NCBI RefSeq assembly: GCF_011762225.1
Contig: NZ_JAASQI010000002.1
Coordinates: forward strand, 1 to 64,000
Source: Pseudochelatococcus lubricantis
GTDB taxonomy: Bacteria > Pseudomonadota > Alphaproteobacteria > Rhizobiales > Beijerinckiaceae
DNA length: 64,000 bases
Direction: 5' to 3'
This document shows, piece by piece, positions 26,447-37,969 of the stretch (its first letter is position 1; each line of letters opens with the position of its first letter). The notes under the pieces were generated by a model, which had not been told where the DNA came from, did not search any database, and was given only the letters and a program-made list of their open reading frames with translations. The translations under genes were made by a program, and so were the position numbers.

Positions 26447-28414
26447 TCATGCCGCCTGTTTCGCCGGGGCGGGCGGGACCACCGCCACGTCGCGGATCTG
26501 GACGCGGGCGGAGATGGAGCCCTTTCGGCCGTCCTCGAAGGTCACCTCGGTGGTGATGTCCTCTTCCGTCTTGCCGGCATAGAGCGCGTCGATCAGCGGC
26601 TTGTAGCGGTCAGCGATGAAGGAGCGGCGCACCTTCTGCGTGCGGGTCAGCTCGCCGTCGTCGGCATCGAGTTCCTTGTGCAGGATGAGGAAGCGGTGTA
26701 CCTGCGCGCCCGCCATCAGCGGCTCTTTCGCCAGCGCCCGGTTCACTTCCTCGACGTTCTTCTGCAGCATCTCGTAGACGCGCGGATGGCTGGCGAGTTC
26801 CTGATACGAGGCGTAGGAGACGTTGTTGCGCTCCGCCCAGTTGCCGACGGCGGTGAGGTCGATGTTGAGGAAGCAGGTGACGAAGTCGCGCCCGTCGCCG
26901 AACACCACGGCTTCCTTGATGTTGTGGAAGAACTTCAGCTTGTTCTCGACGTATTTCGGCGGGAACAGCGAGCCGTCCGACAGCTTGCCCACGTCCTTCG
27001 CGCGGTCGATGATCTTGAGGTGCCCGTCCGGCTCGAAGAAGCCGGCGTCGCCCGTCTTGACGAAGCCGTCCTCCGTCAATGTCTCGGCGGTCTTTTCCGC
27101 GTCCCTGTAGTATTCGCGGAACTGGCCGGGCGAGCGGAACTGCACCTCGCCGCTCTCCGCGATGCGGATCTGGACGTTGGGCGTGGGCGGGCCGACCGTG
27201 TCGGCGCGGATCTGGCCGTCCGGCTGCGCGGTGACGTAGAGGAAGGCCTCCGTCTGGCCGTAGAGCTGCTTCAGGTTCAGCCCCAGCGAACGATAGAAGG
27301 AGAACAGGTCCGGCCCGATGGCCTCGCCCGCCGTGTAGGCGACGCGGATGCGGGTGAAGCCGAGCACGTTCTTGAGCGGCTCGTAGATGACGAAACGGCC
27401 GAGTCCGTAGAGCAGCCGCCCGCCGAGTGGCACGGATTCGCCGTTCAGGAGCTTCTCGCCGTATTTCTTCGCCACGCCGATGAAGTAGTGGAACAGCCTG
27501 CGCTTCGTCGGCCCGGCGTCCTCCATGCGGATCATGACGCGCGTCAGCAGCGCCTCGAACACACGTGGCGGCGCGAAGTAGAAGGTGGGGCCGATCTCGC
27601 GCAGGTCGTGCTCGGCGGTCTCGGGCGATTCCGGGCAGGCCATGCAGAAGCCGGCGACGAGCCCTTGCGCGTAGTTGAGGTAATGGTCGCCGACCCAGGC
27701 GAGCGGCAGATAGGCCAACACCTCGTCGCGGTCGGTCAGCCGGTCGAACGTCACGGTGTCGGTGGCGGCGTCGATACAGCCCTTCGCCGTCAGCACCACG
27801 CCCTTGGAACGGCCCGTCGTGCCGGACGTGTAGAGGATGATGGAGACATCGTCGCCCGATCCCTGCTCGATGCCCTCATCGATGCGCTCGCGCACGGCGT
27901 TCTCCGTCAGCGCGTCGCGGCCGATGCCGATGATCTCGTCGATGGAATGCAGCTTCTCGTGATCGTAGTCGCGCAGGCCGCGCGGCTCGTCGTAGAAGAG
28001 ATGCGCGAGGTTCGGCAGGCGGTCGGAAACCGACAGCAGCTTGTCGACCTGCTCCTGATCCTGCACGGCGGCGAACTTCACCTCGGCGTTGGCGAGCACG
28101 TAGGCAAGCTCTTCCGCCACCGCGTCGGCATAGACCGGCACCGGGATCGCGCCGAGCATCTGCGCGGCCGTCACGGACCAGTAGAGCTTGGGGCGGTTGG
28201 TGCCGACAATGGCGATGGCGTCGCCGCGCCGCACGCCGATGCCGGACAGGCCGGCCGCGTAGGCACGGACGATCTCGTAGCTCTCCGCCCACGTCCACGT
28301 TTGCCAGATGCCGTAGTCCTTGTGGCGGATGGCGGGCCGCGTTCCACGCACGGCTGCATTGCGCGCAAGGAGCTTCGGAAAGGTGTCAGGACGTGCGGAA
28401 GCACTCGTCGTCAT
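26447..28414 (-). CDS. Long-chain-type AMP-dependent acyl-CoA synthetase
   Basis: This is a 655-residue ANL-superfamily ligase close to long-chain fatty acyl-CoA synthetases (FadD15/AAE type). The ATP loop ILYTSGTTGRSKGVVLTAKG lies near residue 195, YGQTEAFLYVTAQ near 370, and FVKTGDAGFFEPDGHLKIIDRAKD near 465. The C-terminal part contains YVENKLKF and LTRTQKVRRSFIADRYK, with the probable catalytic lysine. AGGAGG lies 11 bases before the ATG. It is the first gene of the operon that continues with livG-H-M, the binding protein, livF and the PaaK-like gene, so it probably activates the imported acid. Confidence 0.9.
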   Translation of the reverse strand: MTTSASARPDTFPKLLARNAAVRGTRPAIRHKDYGIWQTWTWAESYEIVRAYAAGLSGIGVRRGDAIAIVGTNRPKLYWSVTAAQMLGAIPVPVYADAVAEELAYVLANAEVKFAAVQDQEQVDKLLSVSDRLPNLAHLFYDEPRGLRDYDHEKLHSIDEIIGIGRDALTENAVRERIDEGIEQGSGDDVSIILYTSGTTGRSKGVVLTAKGCIDAATDTVTFDRLTDRDEVLAYLPLAWVGDHYLNYAQGLVAGFCMACPESPETAEHDLREIGPTFYFAPPRVFEALLTRVMIRMEDAGPTKRRLFHYFIGVAKKYGEKLLNGESVPLGGRLLYGLGRFVIYEPLKNVLGFTRIRVAYTAGEAIGPDLFSFYRSLGLNLKQLYGQTEAFLYVTAQPDGQIRADTVGPPTPNVQIRIAESGEVQFRSPGQFREYYRDAEKTAETLTEDGFVKTGDAGFFEPDGHLKIIDRAKDVGKLSDGSLFPPKYVENKLKFFHNIKEAVVFGDGRDFVTCFLNIDLTAVGNWAERNNVSYASYQELASHPRVYEMLQKNVEEVNRALAKEPLMAGAQVHRFLILHKELDADDGELTRTQKVRRSFIADRYKPLIDALYAGKTEEDITTEVTFEDGRKGSISARVQIRDVAVVPPAPAKQAA

Positions 28415-28646
28415 GACGTCAAACCCTCCTGTAAAGCCTTGAAAGGCTTGATGGCGTTTCCTCCGGAGGCCGTGGCGCGAGCGCCCGGACCTCTCTCTTG
28501 TGTCGCAAAATCGCGCGAATTGGTTTTTTCCGCAACCGTTCGCTTGACAGACAGAGCGGGTTATTTCATTGTATCATTGCGTGTTATGTGCCTTACGCGA
28601 AATTTCCTTTCGTATTCCCGTGTGCCGCACCACGGCGCCGTTTTGC

Positions 28647-29324
28647 TCAGCCGGCGCCGTAGCGCGACAGCTCGGCGAGGTCGATGACACGGACGCCGTT
28701 GCGCTCCATGGCGAGCAGGCCCTCTTCCTCCAGCTCCTTCAGGCTCTTGTTGACGGCTTGCCGCGACAGGCCGCAGATGAGGCCGAGTTCCTCCTGGCTG
28801 ATGTCGAGCCAGTTGCCCACGCCCGGATACAGCACCGGATTGAACAGCCAGCCCAGGGCGCGGGCCACGCGGGCGCGCGCATCGAGCAGGCGGTCGTAGC
28901 CGACCGTGGCGATGAACTGGCCAAGCCGCTCGTTGAGCTGGCGCACCAGAAAGCGGTTGAAGCCGACGGAGTTCTCGAAAAGCCAGTGGAATGTCGCCTT
29001 TTGCATCAGCGCCACGCGCGAATCGCGCACGGCGACGATGTCGTACTGGCGAATTTCGTCCTTCAGCACGGACCCTTCCCCCACCCAGCCGCTGGTGGGG
29101 ACGCCGGAGAACGTCACCGCCTTGCCGCTGGTGGAGACAGTGCCGACCTTGATGATGCCGCTCGCCACACCGCACCAGTAGTTCATGCGGTCGCCCTCGT
29201 GGCAGATGTAATCGCCCTTGGCGAAGTGTTTCTCCACGGTGCCACGGGCCGCGCGCTCGCGCTCGGCCGCCGTCAGGTCGCCGGCCCAGGGGGCGATTTT
29301 GGACAGATAGTCGGCCGTTATCAA
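28647..29324 (-). CDS. Crp/Fnr family transcriptional regulator
   Basis: This is a 225-residue regulator with an N-terminal cyclic-nucleotide-binding-like beta-roll (residues about 15-130, including GDYICHEGDRMNYWCGVASG) and a C-terminal HTH (ISQEELGLICGLSRQAVNKSLKELEEEG, residues about 170-200). The start is a TTG at 29324 preceded at some distance by AGGAG; no ATG alternative fits. There is no N-terminal cysteine cluster, so it is not an oxygen-sensing FNR. It is transcribed toward the ligase-Liv operon 232 bp downstream and is a candidate regulator of it. The ligand is unknown. Confidence 0.88.
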   Translation of the reverse strand: MITADYLSKIAPWAGDLTAAERERAARGTVEKHFAKGDYICHEGDRMNYWCGVASGIIKVGTVSTSGKAVTFSGVPTSGWVGEGSVLKDEIRQYDIVAVRDSRVALMQKATFHWLFENSVGFNRFLVRQLNERLGQFIATVGYDRLLDARARVARALGWLFNPVLYPGVGNWLDISQEELGLICGLSRQAVNKSLKELEEEGLLAMERNGVRVIDLAELSRYGAG

Positions 29325-29503
29325 ATGGCTACCCGCTCCTTGCCCGTGGTTCCGTCTGGTATCGCGGCGGATGCTTCTTGTGGCAATGTATTGCTTTTTT
29401 CCGGATGGCCGCGTTAGAACCGGAGTATTATCCGCGCCGGGGATTTGCTCAAGTCCCCATATAGTTTAACGTGAAAGAAGAAAATCCTTCGAGGGAGACG
29501 GTC

Positions 29504-30034
29504 ATGCTGCAGGCACGGCGTTCCACGCTCTTGCTGGTCGATTTTCAGCAACGGCTTGCGCCTGTCATTGACGGCGCGCAAGAGACGATCGAACAGGCGG
29601 AGCGTCTGGCGCGCGCGGCGCAACTCGTGGGCGTGCCCGTGCTCGCCACCGAGCAGATCCCGGAGAAGCTCGGCGCCACGGCGGACGCGCTGCTGCCGCT
29701 CCCCGAAAAAATCATCGCCAAGCTGAGTTTCGACGCGACGGGCGAACCGGGGCTGCGCGAGGCGCTGGACGAAAGGCGCGAGACCGTGCTGGTGACGGGC
29801 TGGGAGGCGCATGTCTGCGTGCTGCAGACGACGTTCGGCCTTGTCCGCGCGGGCTTCACGCCGGTGGTGGTTGCCGACGCCGTCGCCTCGCGGAAACCCT
29901 TCAGCAAGGATATCGCGCTGCGGCGGATCGCGGCGCGCGGTATCGAGATCGTGACCGTGGAGATGGCTATCTTCGAATGGCTGGAGCGTGCCGATCACCC
30001 ACGCTTCCGCGAAGCGCTCCCGCTCATCAGGTAA
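29504..30034 (+). CDS. Isochorismatase-like cysteine hydrolase
   Basis: This is a 176-residue hydrolase of the isochorismatase/YcaC fold. The catalytic triad is visible: aspartate in LLVDFQQRL near residue 13, lysine in KIIAKLSFD near residue 71, and cysteine in TGWEAHVCVLQTT near residue 105. The start at 29504 follows GAGGGAGACGG. An earlier GTG at 29471 would add 11 unconserved residues. It stands alone, convergent with the leucine operon. Members act on nicotinamide, N-carbamoyl compounds and others, and the substrate cannot be assigned here. Confidence 0.88.
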   Translation: MLQARRSTLLLVDFQQRLAPVIDGAQETIEQAERLARAAQLVGVPVLATEQIPEKLGATADALLPLPEKIIAKLSFDATGEPGLREALDERRETVLVTGWEAHVCVLQTTFGLVRAGFTPVVVADAVASRKPFSKDIALRRIAARGIEIVTVEMAIFEWLERADHPRFREALPLIR

Positions 30035-30099
30035 GTCAAGCGGTCGCGGCGCTGGAGCAAAACCCGCATGCGCGCGGCCGGTGACCGGGAGCGTCGGTA

Positions 30100-31011
30100 T
30101 CAGCCCGCCCGTTTCGCGAGAATCGCATTGGCAACGTTCGAGCCGTTGGTCCGGCCGAGGTGCCGCGAGATGAACGCGCCGGCATCCACCAGCGCGTCCA
30201 GGTCGACGCCGGTCTCGATGCCGAGGCCGTCGAGCAGATAGACGACGTTCTCCGTCGCCACGTTGCCGGTCGCGCCCTTTGCGTAGGGACAGCCGCCGAG
30301 GCCGGCGACGGAGGCGTCGAACTGGCTGATACCGAGTTCGAGCGCCGCATAGATATTGGCCAGCGCCTGCCCGTAGGTGTCGTGGAAATGGCCTGACACA
30401 TCGCCGATGTCGTACACGGCGAGGGCCGCTTCCAGCGCCTTGCGCGCCTTGCGCGGCGTGCCCACGCCGATGGTGTCCGCGATGCCGACGTGCTGAACGC
30501 CGATATCCTTCATCAGCCGGGCGACGTAGGTGACTTTCTCCGCCGCGATCTCGCCCTCGTAGGGGCAGCCGAGCGCGCAGGAGATGGCGCCGCGCACGCG
30601 GATGCCCGCGGCCAGCGCGGCCTCGACCACGGGAGCGAAGCGCTCGATGCTCTCGGCGATGGAACAGTTGATGTTCTTCTGGCTGAAGGCCTCGCTCGCC
30701 GAGCCGAACACCTCGACCTCGCCGGGCTTCGTCGGCAGGGCCGCCTCATAGCCTTTCATGTTGGGCACGAGCACGGAATAGACGACGTCGTCGCGGCGCA
30801 CGATGCCGGCCATGACGGCGGCGTTGTCGGCCATCTGCGGTACCCATTTCGGGCTCACGAAGCTCGTCGTCTCTATGTGCCTGAGACCGGCCTCCTGCAG
30901 GCGGCCGATGAGTTCCACCTTGACGGCGGTGGAGACGAAATTCTTCTCGTTCTGCAGCCCGTCACGCGGGCCGACCTCGACGATCCTGACTTTCGACGGG
31001 AGCGCGCCCAT
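30100..31011 (-). CDS. liuE: Hydroxymethylglutaryl-CoA lyase
   Basis: This is a 303-residue lyase that splits HMG-CoA into acetoacetate and acetyl-CoA, the last step of leucine breakdown. It has the beginning VRIVEVGPRDGLQNE with catalytic arginine and aspartate, SFVSPKWVPQMAD, and the metal histidines in GHFHDTYGQALAN near residue 233. The active-site cysteine lies in GLGGCPYAKGATGNVATE near residue 265. A ribosome site GGAGT overlaps the end of the biotin-subunit gene, only 3 bp away. It is the last gene of an operon in the classic liuABCDE order. Confidence 0.94.
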   Translation of the reverse strand: MGALPSKVRIVEVGPRDGLQNEKNFVSTAVKVELIGRLQEAGLRHIETTSFVSPKWVPQMADNAAVMAGIVRRDDVVYSVLVPNMKGYEAALPTKPGEVEVFGSASEAFSQKNINCSIAESIERFAPVVEAALAAGIRVRGAISCALGCPYEGEIAAEKVTYVARLMKDIGVQHVGIADTIGVGTPRKARKALEAALAVYDIGDVSGHFHDTYGQALANIYAALELGISQFDASVAGLGGCPYAKGATGNVATENVVYLLDGLGIETGVDLDALVDAGAFISRHLGRTNGSNVANAILAKRAG

Positions 31012-31014
31012 GGT

Positions 31015-33035
<2,021 letters not shown>

Positions 33036-33039
<4 letters not shown>

Positions 33040-33824
33040 TGGTCCCCCGCCAGCCATGAAGGTTTCGTCTTGTTGAGGAAGGACTGCACGCCCTCTCGGC
33101 CCTCATGCGAGGCGCGGATGTCGGCGATGCGCCTGGCGGTATCGGCGACGAGCGCGTCGTCGACGGCGCGCCCGCCCGCTTCCCGCAGCAGGCGCTTGCC
33201 GGCGGCGAGCGCGGCGGGCGAGGCATTGAGGAATGCCTGAACGTAGCGCGCCACCGCCGCGTCAAGCGCCTCCGCGCCCGCTATTTCATGCACGAAGCCG
33301 GTCCGCGCGGCGGTTTCGGCCGAAAAAACCTCGGCGGTGAGGACGAAGCGTTGCGCCGCGCGCGGGCCGAGTGCCGCGATGACATAGGGCGCGATCGTCG
33401 CCGGGATGAGGCCGAGCTTCACCTCGCTGAGGCAGAAACGGGCGCTGTCGACCGCAACCGCGATGTCGCTCGCTGCGACGAGACCCATGCCGCCCGCGAA
33501 GACATCGCCCTGTACGCGCGCGACGACCGGCTTCGGGCATTCGTGGATCGTGCGCAGCATGGTGGCGAGGGCGGTCGCGTCCGCGAGGTTTTCCGCATGC
33601 GTGTAGTCCGCCATGCGGCGCATCCACGCCAGGTCCGCGCCGGCGCAGAAGGCCTTGCCGCTGGCGGCGAGCACGACGACGCGGATTTGCCCGTCGCCGC
33701 CGAGTTCGGCGAAGGCTTCAGTCAGCGCGGCGATCAGCGCGTCGTCGAAGGCGTTGCGCACCTCCGGCCGGTTCAGGGTCACGGTGGCGACGGGGCCGTC
33801 GCGGGCGATCAGAAGGCTGGTCAT
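33036..33824 (-). CDS. liuC: Methylglutaconyl-CoA hydratase (enoyl-CoA hydratase family)
   Basis: This is a 262-residue crotonase-fold enzyme expected to hydrate 3-methylglutaconyl-CoA to HMG-CoA. The oxyanion segments are KAFCAGADLAWMRRM near residue 60 and GDVFAGGMGLVAASDIAVA near residue 108, matching the GAGADL type seen in the liu operons. It lies 12 bp after the carboxyltransferase gene and overlaps the biotin-subunit start by 4 bp. Position between liuB and liuD homologues is the main reason for the specific call. Confidence 0.9.
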
Positions 33825-33836
33825 GGCTGGCCTCGC

Positions 33837-35459
33837 TCACATGCGGAACACGCCGAAGCGCGGCTCGGGGATCGGGGCGTTGAGGCTGGCGGAAAGGCCG
33901 AGCGCCAGCACGCGGCGCGTGTCGGCGGGGTCGATCACGCCGTCGTCCCACAGGCGGGCGGTGGCGTAATAGGGGTGGCCCTGATGCTCGTATTGCTGGC
34001 GGATGGGCTCCCGGAAGGCGGCTTCCTCCTCCGCGCTCCAGGTGCCGCCGCGTGCCTCGATGCCGTCCCGGCGCACGGTGGCGAGCACCGAGGCCGCCTG
34101 CTCGCCGCCCATGACGGAGATGCGCGCGTTCGGCCACATCCACAGGAAGCGCGGCGAATAGGCGCGCCCGCACATGCCGTAATTCCCCGCGCCGAAGGAG
34201 CCGCCGATGATGACGGTGAATTTCGGCACGTTGGCGCAGGCGACCGCCGTCACCATCTTGGCGCCGTGGCGGGCGATGCCCTCGTTCTCGTATTTCTGGC
34301 CGACCATGAAGCCGGTGATGTTCTGCAGGAAGACGAGCGGGATGCGCCGCTGGCAGCACAGCTCCACGAAATGCGCGCCCTTGGCCGCGCTTTCCGAGAA
34401 CAGGATGCCGTTGTTCGCCACGATGCCGACCGGCAGGCCCTCGATATGCGCGAAGCCGGTGACGAGTGTGGGGCCGAAACGGGCCTTGAACTCGTCGAAC
34501 GCGGAAGCGTCCACGATGCGGGCGATGATTTCGCGCACGTCGAAGGGCTTTCGCGTGTCGGTGGGGATGATGCCGTAGATCTCGCGCGGGTCGTATTTCG
34601 GCGGGCGTGCCTCGATGATGTCGAGCGGGATTTTCTTCGAGCGGTTGAGATTGGCGACCGACCGGCGTGCCAGCGCCAGCGCGTGGGTGTCGTCGTTGGC
34701 GAGATGGTCCGCGACGCCGGACAGGCGCGTGTGCACGTCGCCGCCGCCCAGCGCTTCCGCGCTCACCACCTCGCCGGTCGCGGCCTTGACCAGCGGCGGG
34801 CCGGCCAGAAAGATCGTGCCCTGATTCTTCACGATGATGGTCTCGTCGCTCATCGCCGGCACATAGGCGCCGCCGGCGGTGCACGAGCCCATGACGACGG
34901 CGAGCTGGGCGATGCCGTCGGCGCTCATGTTGGCCTGATTGTAGAAGATGCGGCCGAAATGGTCGCGGTCGGGAAACACCTCGTCCTGGTTGGGCAGGTT
35001 AGCGCCACCCGAATCCACCAGATAGACGCAGGGCAGGTTGTTCTGGGCCGCGATCTCCTGCGCGCGCAGGTGTTTCTTCACTGTCAGCGGGAAATAGGTG
35101 CCGCCCTTCACGGTCGCGTCGTTGCAGACCACGACGCATTCGCGCCCGGCGATGCGCCCGATGCCGGCGATGATGCCGGCGGAGGGGGCGGAATCGCTGC
35201 CGTCCTTCTCCTTGTAGACGTTGAAGGCCGCCATGGGCGCGATTTCGAGGAACGGCGTGCCGGGGTCGAGCAACAGCTCCACCCGCTCGCGCGGCAGCAG
35301 CTTGCCGCGCGCCACGTGTTTCTCGCGTGCCGCCTCGCCGCCGCCCAGCGCCACCTGCGCGAGGCGCTGGCGCAGGTCTTCCACCAGCGACTGCATGGCA
35401 TCGGCGCTGGCCTGGAACTCCGCGCTGCGCGGGCTGATCCTGCTGTCGATCGCGGCCAT
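33837..35459 (-). CDS. liuB: Methylcrotonyl-CoA carboxylase, carboxyltransferase beta subunit
   Basis: This is a 540-residue carboxyltransferase subunit. It has the N-terminal [81 protein letters not shown], and the C-terminal half [38 protein letters not shown]. These are hallmarks of MCC beta rather than propionyl-CoA carboxylase. The reading frame stays open far upstream (to 36785) across the acyl-CoA dehydrogenase gene, but ATG 35459, 2 bp after the previous stop, starts the conserved sequence. It acts with the biotin subunit encoded two genes downstream. Confidence 0.94.
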   Translation of the reverse strand: MAAIDSRISPRSAEFQASADAMQSLVEDLRQRLAQVALGGGEAAREKHVARGKLLPRERVELLLDPGTPFLEIAPMAAFNVYKEKDGSDSAPSAGIIAGIGRIAGRECVVVCNDATVKGGTYFPLTVKKHLRAQEIAAQNNLPCVYLVDSGGANLPNQDEVFPDRDHFGRIFYNQANMSADGIAQLAVVMGSCTAGGAYVPAMSDETIIVKNQGTIFLAGPPLVKAATGEVVSAEALGGGDVHTRLSGVADHLANDDTHALALARRSVANLNRSKKIPLDIIEARPPKYDPREIYGIIPTDTRKPFDVREIIARIVDASAFDEFKARFGPTLVTGFAHIEGLPVGIVANNGILFSESAAKGAHFVELCCQRRIPLVFLQNITGFMVGQKYENEGIARHGAKMVTAVACANVPKFTVIIGGSFGAGNYGMCGRAYSPRFLWMWPNARISVMGGEQAASVLATVRRDGIEARGGTWSAEEEAAFREPIRQQYEHQGHPYYATARLWDDGVIDPADTRRVLALGLSASLNAPIPEPRFGVFRM

Positions 35460-35461
35460 GG

Positions 35462-36643
35462 TCAGTTTCCGGTTTCGTTGAACAGTTCGCGGCCGATCAG
35501 CATACGCCGGATTTCCGAGGTGCCGGCGCCGATCTCGTAGAGCTTGGCGTCGCGCCACAGGCGCTCTACCGGGAAATCCCTGGTGTAGCCGACGCCGCCG
35601 AGCGTCTGGATGGCCTCGCCCGCGATCCAGGTCGCTTTCTCGGCGGAATAGAGGATCGCGCCGGCGGCGTCCTTGCGCAGGGTGCGGGCATGGTTGCCCC
35701 GGTCGCAGGCCTTGCCGACCGCGTAGACATAGGCGCGGCACGCCTGCCACGTGGTGTAGATGTCCGCCACCTTGCCCTGCATGAGCTGGAATTCGCCGAT
35801 GCTCTGGCCGAACTGCCTGCGCTCGTGGATATAGGGCACGATGGCGTCGACGGCCGCTGCCATCAGCCCCAGCGGCCCGCCCGAGAGCACGGCGCGCTCG
35901 TAGTCGAGGCCGGACATCAGCACCCGCACGCCGTTGCCCACGCCGCCCAGCACGTTCTCCTCCGGCACCTCGCAATTGTCGAAGAACAGCGGATAGGTGT
36001 TGGAGCCGCGCATGCCGAGCTTGTCGAGCTTCGCACCGGCCGAAAAGCCCGGAAAGCCCTTCTCGACGATGAAGGCGGTGATGCCCTTCGCCCCGGCTTC
36101 CGGGTCCGTGCGCGCGTAGATGACCAGCGTGTCGGCATCGCCGCCGTTGGTGATCCACATCTTGGAGCCGTTGAGCACGAAGCGGTCGCCCTTCCTTTCC
36201 GCGCGCAGCTTCAGGCTCACGACGTCCGACCCCGCGCCGGGCTCGCTCATGGCGAGCGCGCCGACATGCTCGCCGGAGACGAGCTTCGGCAGGTATTTCT
36301 CCCGCTGCGCGTCCGTGCCGTTGCGGTGGATCTGGTTCACGCACAGGTTGGAATGCGCGCCGTAGGAGAGGCCGACGGAGCCCGAGGCGCGCGAGACCTC
36401 CTCCATGGCGACGATATGCGCCAGGTAGCCGAGGCCGGTGCCGCCATAGGCCTCGCCGACGGTGAGGCCATGCAGGCCGAGTTCGCCGAGCTTGCGCCAG
36501 AGAGGGGCGGGGAAGGCGTTGTCGCGGTCCACCTCGGCCGCGATGGGCGTTATCTCCTTTTCCGCGAAGGCGCGCACGGCCGCGCGGAGCGCGTCGACGT
36601 CCTCGCCGAGATCGAAATCGAGGCCCAAAGCCGGAAATGTCAT
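35462..36643 (-). CDS. liuA: Isovaleryl-CoA dehydrogenase
   Basis: This is a 393-residue flavoprotein that converts isovaleryl-CoA to 3-methylcrotonyl-CoA. It has the flavin/substrate segments [32 protein letters not shown] and [22 protein letters not shown]. The IVD-specific catalytic glutamate is in [19 protein letters not shown] near residue 245, while the C-terminal position used by other members reads [16 protein letters not shown] precedes the ATG. It is the first gene of the leucine operon, divergent from an AraC regulator. Confidence 0.95.
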   Translation of the reverse strand: MTFPALGLDFDLGEDVDALRAAVRAFAEKEITPIAAEVDRDNAFPAPLWRKLGELGLHGLTVGEAYGGTGLGYLAHIVAMEEVSRASGSVGLSYGAHSNLCVNQIHRNGTDAQREKYLPKLVSGEHVGALAMSEPGAGSDVVSLKLRAERKGDRFVLNGSKMWITNGGDADTLVIYARTDPEAGAKGITAFIVEKGFPGFSAGAKLDKLGMRGSNTYPLFFDNCEVPEENVLGGVGNGVRVLMSGLDYERAVLSGGPLGLMAAAVDAIVPYIHERRQFGQSIGEFQLMQGKVADIYTTWQACRAYVYAVGKACDRGNHARTLRKDAAGAILYSAEKATWIAGEAIQTLGGVGYTRDFPVERLWRDAKLYEIGAGTSEIRRMLIGRELFNETGN

Positions 36644-36770
36644 GGCGTCTTTCCCTGTCGTTCGTCAATGCCGGTTTCCCCGGCTTGTTGCAGACGAGAC
36701 TAATGCGTGATGCCCGCCGATTGCTGCCACAATGGTTGCAAATCCTGCCATCATGCGGAATGATGAAACC

Positions 36771-37823
36771 ATGAAGGACAGCCATGGAAACGGGCCTAGA
36801 GCCGTCACGCCGATTGCCTTTGTGAACGCTGTTTCAAGGGCTTACGAAGGCTATGGCGTGCCGTTCGAAGGGGCGCTGCGGGCGGCACGGATTGCGCCGC
36901 GCCTGCTTGGCGATCCGCAGGCGCGCGTGACGGCGGAGCAGTTCGAGGCGCTTTCCGGCCATGCCATGCGCGAACTCGACGACGAGGCGCTGGGCTGGTT
37001 CTCGCGCCGTCTGCCGTGGGGCAGCCACGGCCTCCTGTGCCGCGCGGCGGTCACGGCGCCCGATCTCGGCATTGCCCTCAAGCGCTGGTGCCGCTGCCAT
37101 GGCTTACTCACAGAGGATATCCGGCTCATGCTGACCGTCAAGGCGGGAACGGCGAGCCTCGTGATCCAGGAGCGGCGCATGCCGGCGGAACTGCGCGAGT
37201 TCTGCCTCGTCTCGGTGCTGCGCATGGTGCACGGCTTCGCCTGCTGGCTGATCGACTCGCGCATTCCCTTGAACGACCTGTCGTTTCCGTTCCCGCGCCC
37301 CGCGCATGCCGCCTCGTACCGGGCGATGTTTCCCGGCGAGGCGCGGTTCGGCGCGGAGGCGGCGGGCTTCAGCTTCGACGCCAATTATCTGGCGCTCGCG
37401 CCCGTGCGCGACGAGGCGGCGACGCGGGCCATGCTGCAGAAGGCGCTGCTGCTGACCGTGCTGCAATACCGGCGCGACCGTTTGCTGGTGGACCGCGTGC
37501 GCATGCTGCTGCGGGCGCGGATGTCGGGCCGCGGCCACGCGCCGGGCCTGCCAAACGCCGAGGAACTGGCAGGGATGCTGAACATATCGGGCCGCACCTT
37601 GCATCGGCAGCTGAACGAGGAAGGGGCGTCCCTGCAACAGATCAAGGACGACGTCCGCCACGAACGCGCCCTGGAGCTGATCCAGCGCAGCAACAGGCCG
37701 CTGAAGCAGATCGCGCATCTCGTCGGCTTCCGCAGCGAGAAGAGCTTTTCGCGCGCGTTCCGCCTCTGGACGGGCGCGGCCCCCGGGCAATTCCAGCGCC
37801 AGCGCCAGCGGGCGCAGGGCTGA
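36771..37823 (+). CDS. AraC family transcriptional regulator, divergent from the leucine operon
   Basis: This is a 350-residue regulator with an N-terminal OruR/ArgR-type ligand domain (beginning [12 protein letters not shown], residues about 10-205) and a C-terminal AraC DNA-binding domain. The first HTH is [16 protein letters not shown] and the second [25 protein letters not shown]. ATGs at 36732 and 36753 are in frame, but conserved family sequence begins right after 36771. It is divergent from liuA across a short gap that holds TGCCACA at 36725-36731. Most described liu operons use a MerR-type LiuR, so an AraC partner is unusual. It is a paralogue of the regulator at 12534-13571. Confidence 0.87.
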   Translation: MKDSHGNGPRAVTPIAFVNAVSRAYEGYGVPFEGALRAARIAPRLLGDPQARVTAEQFEALSGHAMRELDDEALGWFSRRLPWGSHGLLCRAAVTAPDLGIALKRWCRCHGLLTEDIRLMLTVKAGTASLVIQERRMPAELREFCLVSVLRMVHGFACWLIDSRIPLNDLSFPFPRPAHAASYRAMFPGEARFGAEAAGFSFDANYLALAPVRDEAATRAMLQKALLLTVLQYRRDRLLVDRVRMLLRARMSGRGHAPGLPNAEELAGMLNISGRTLHRQLNEEGASLQQIKDDVRHERALELIQRSNRPLKQIAHLVGFRSEKSFSRAFRLWTGAAPGQFQRQRQRAQG

Positions 37824-37856
37824 CACGCATTGCGTTTTCTTCCACTGACGCTCACG

Positions 37857-37885
37857 CTGTCGTCAAAACGTCATCCGTCCGTCAA
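37857..37885 (+). promoter_or_regulatory. PHO box upstream of ugpB
   Basis: Three 7-bp direct repeats occur at exact 11-bp spacing: CTGTCGT (37857-37863), ACGTCAT (37868-37874) and CCGTCAA (37879-37885). They follow the PhoB consensus CTGTCAT with 4-bp spacers. They lie 85-113 bp before the ugpB ATG. ugp operons are known PhoB targets under phosphate starvation, so the site and its meaning agree. Confidence 0.8.
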
Positions 37886-37969
37886 CTAATCATCATCGCC
37901 TCAGCCTATGTCCGAGCTAATGATGCACACCTGCGCCTCGCGGGATCGTGTGGCTTTGGGAGAATGACA

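Noticed and set aside
28543-28580. TTGACA followed by an AT-rich stretch on the plus strand, like a sigma-70 promoter
   Set aside because: The nearest genes on both sides are on the minus strand and the -10 fit is poor at 17-bp spacing.
35460-36785. Upstream extension of the liuB frame to give a 982-codon protein
   Set aside because: The extension overlaps liuA on the same strand in another frame, is arginine-rich and unconserved, and ATG 35459 begins the known family sequence.
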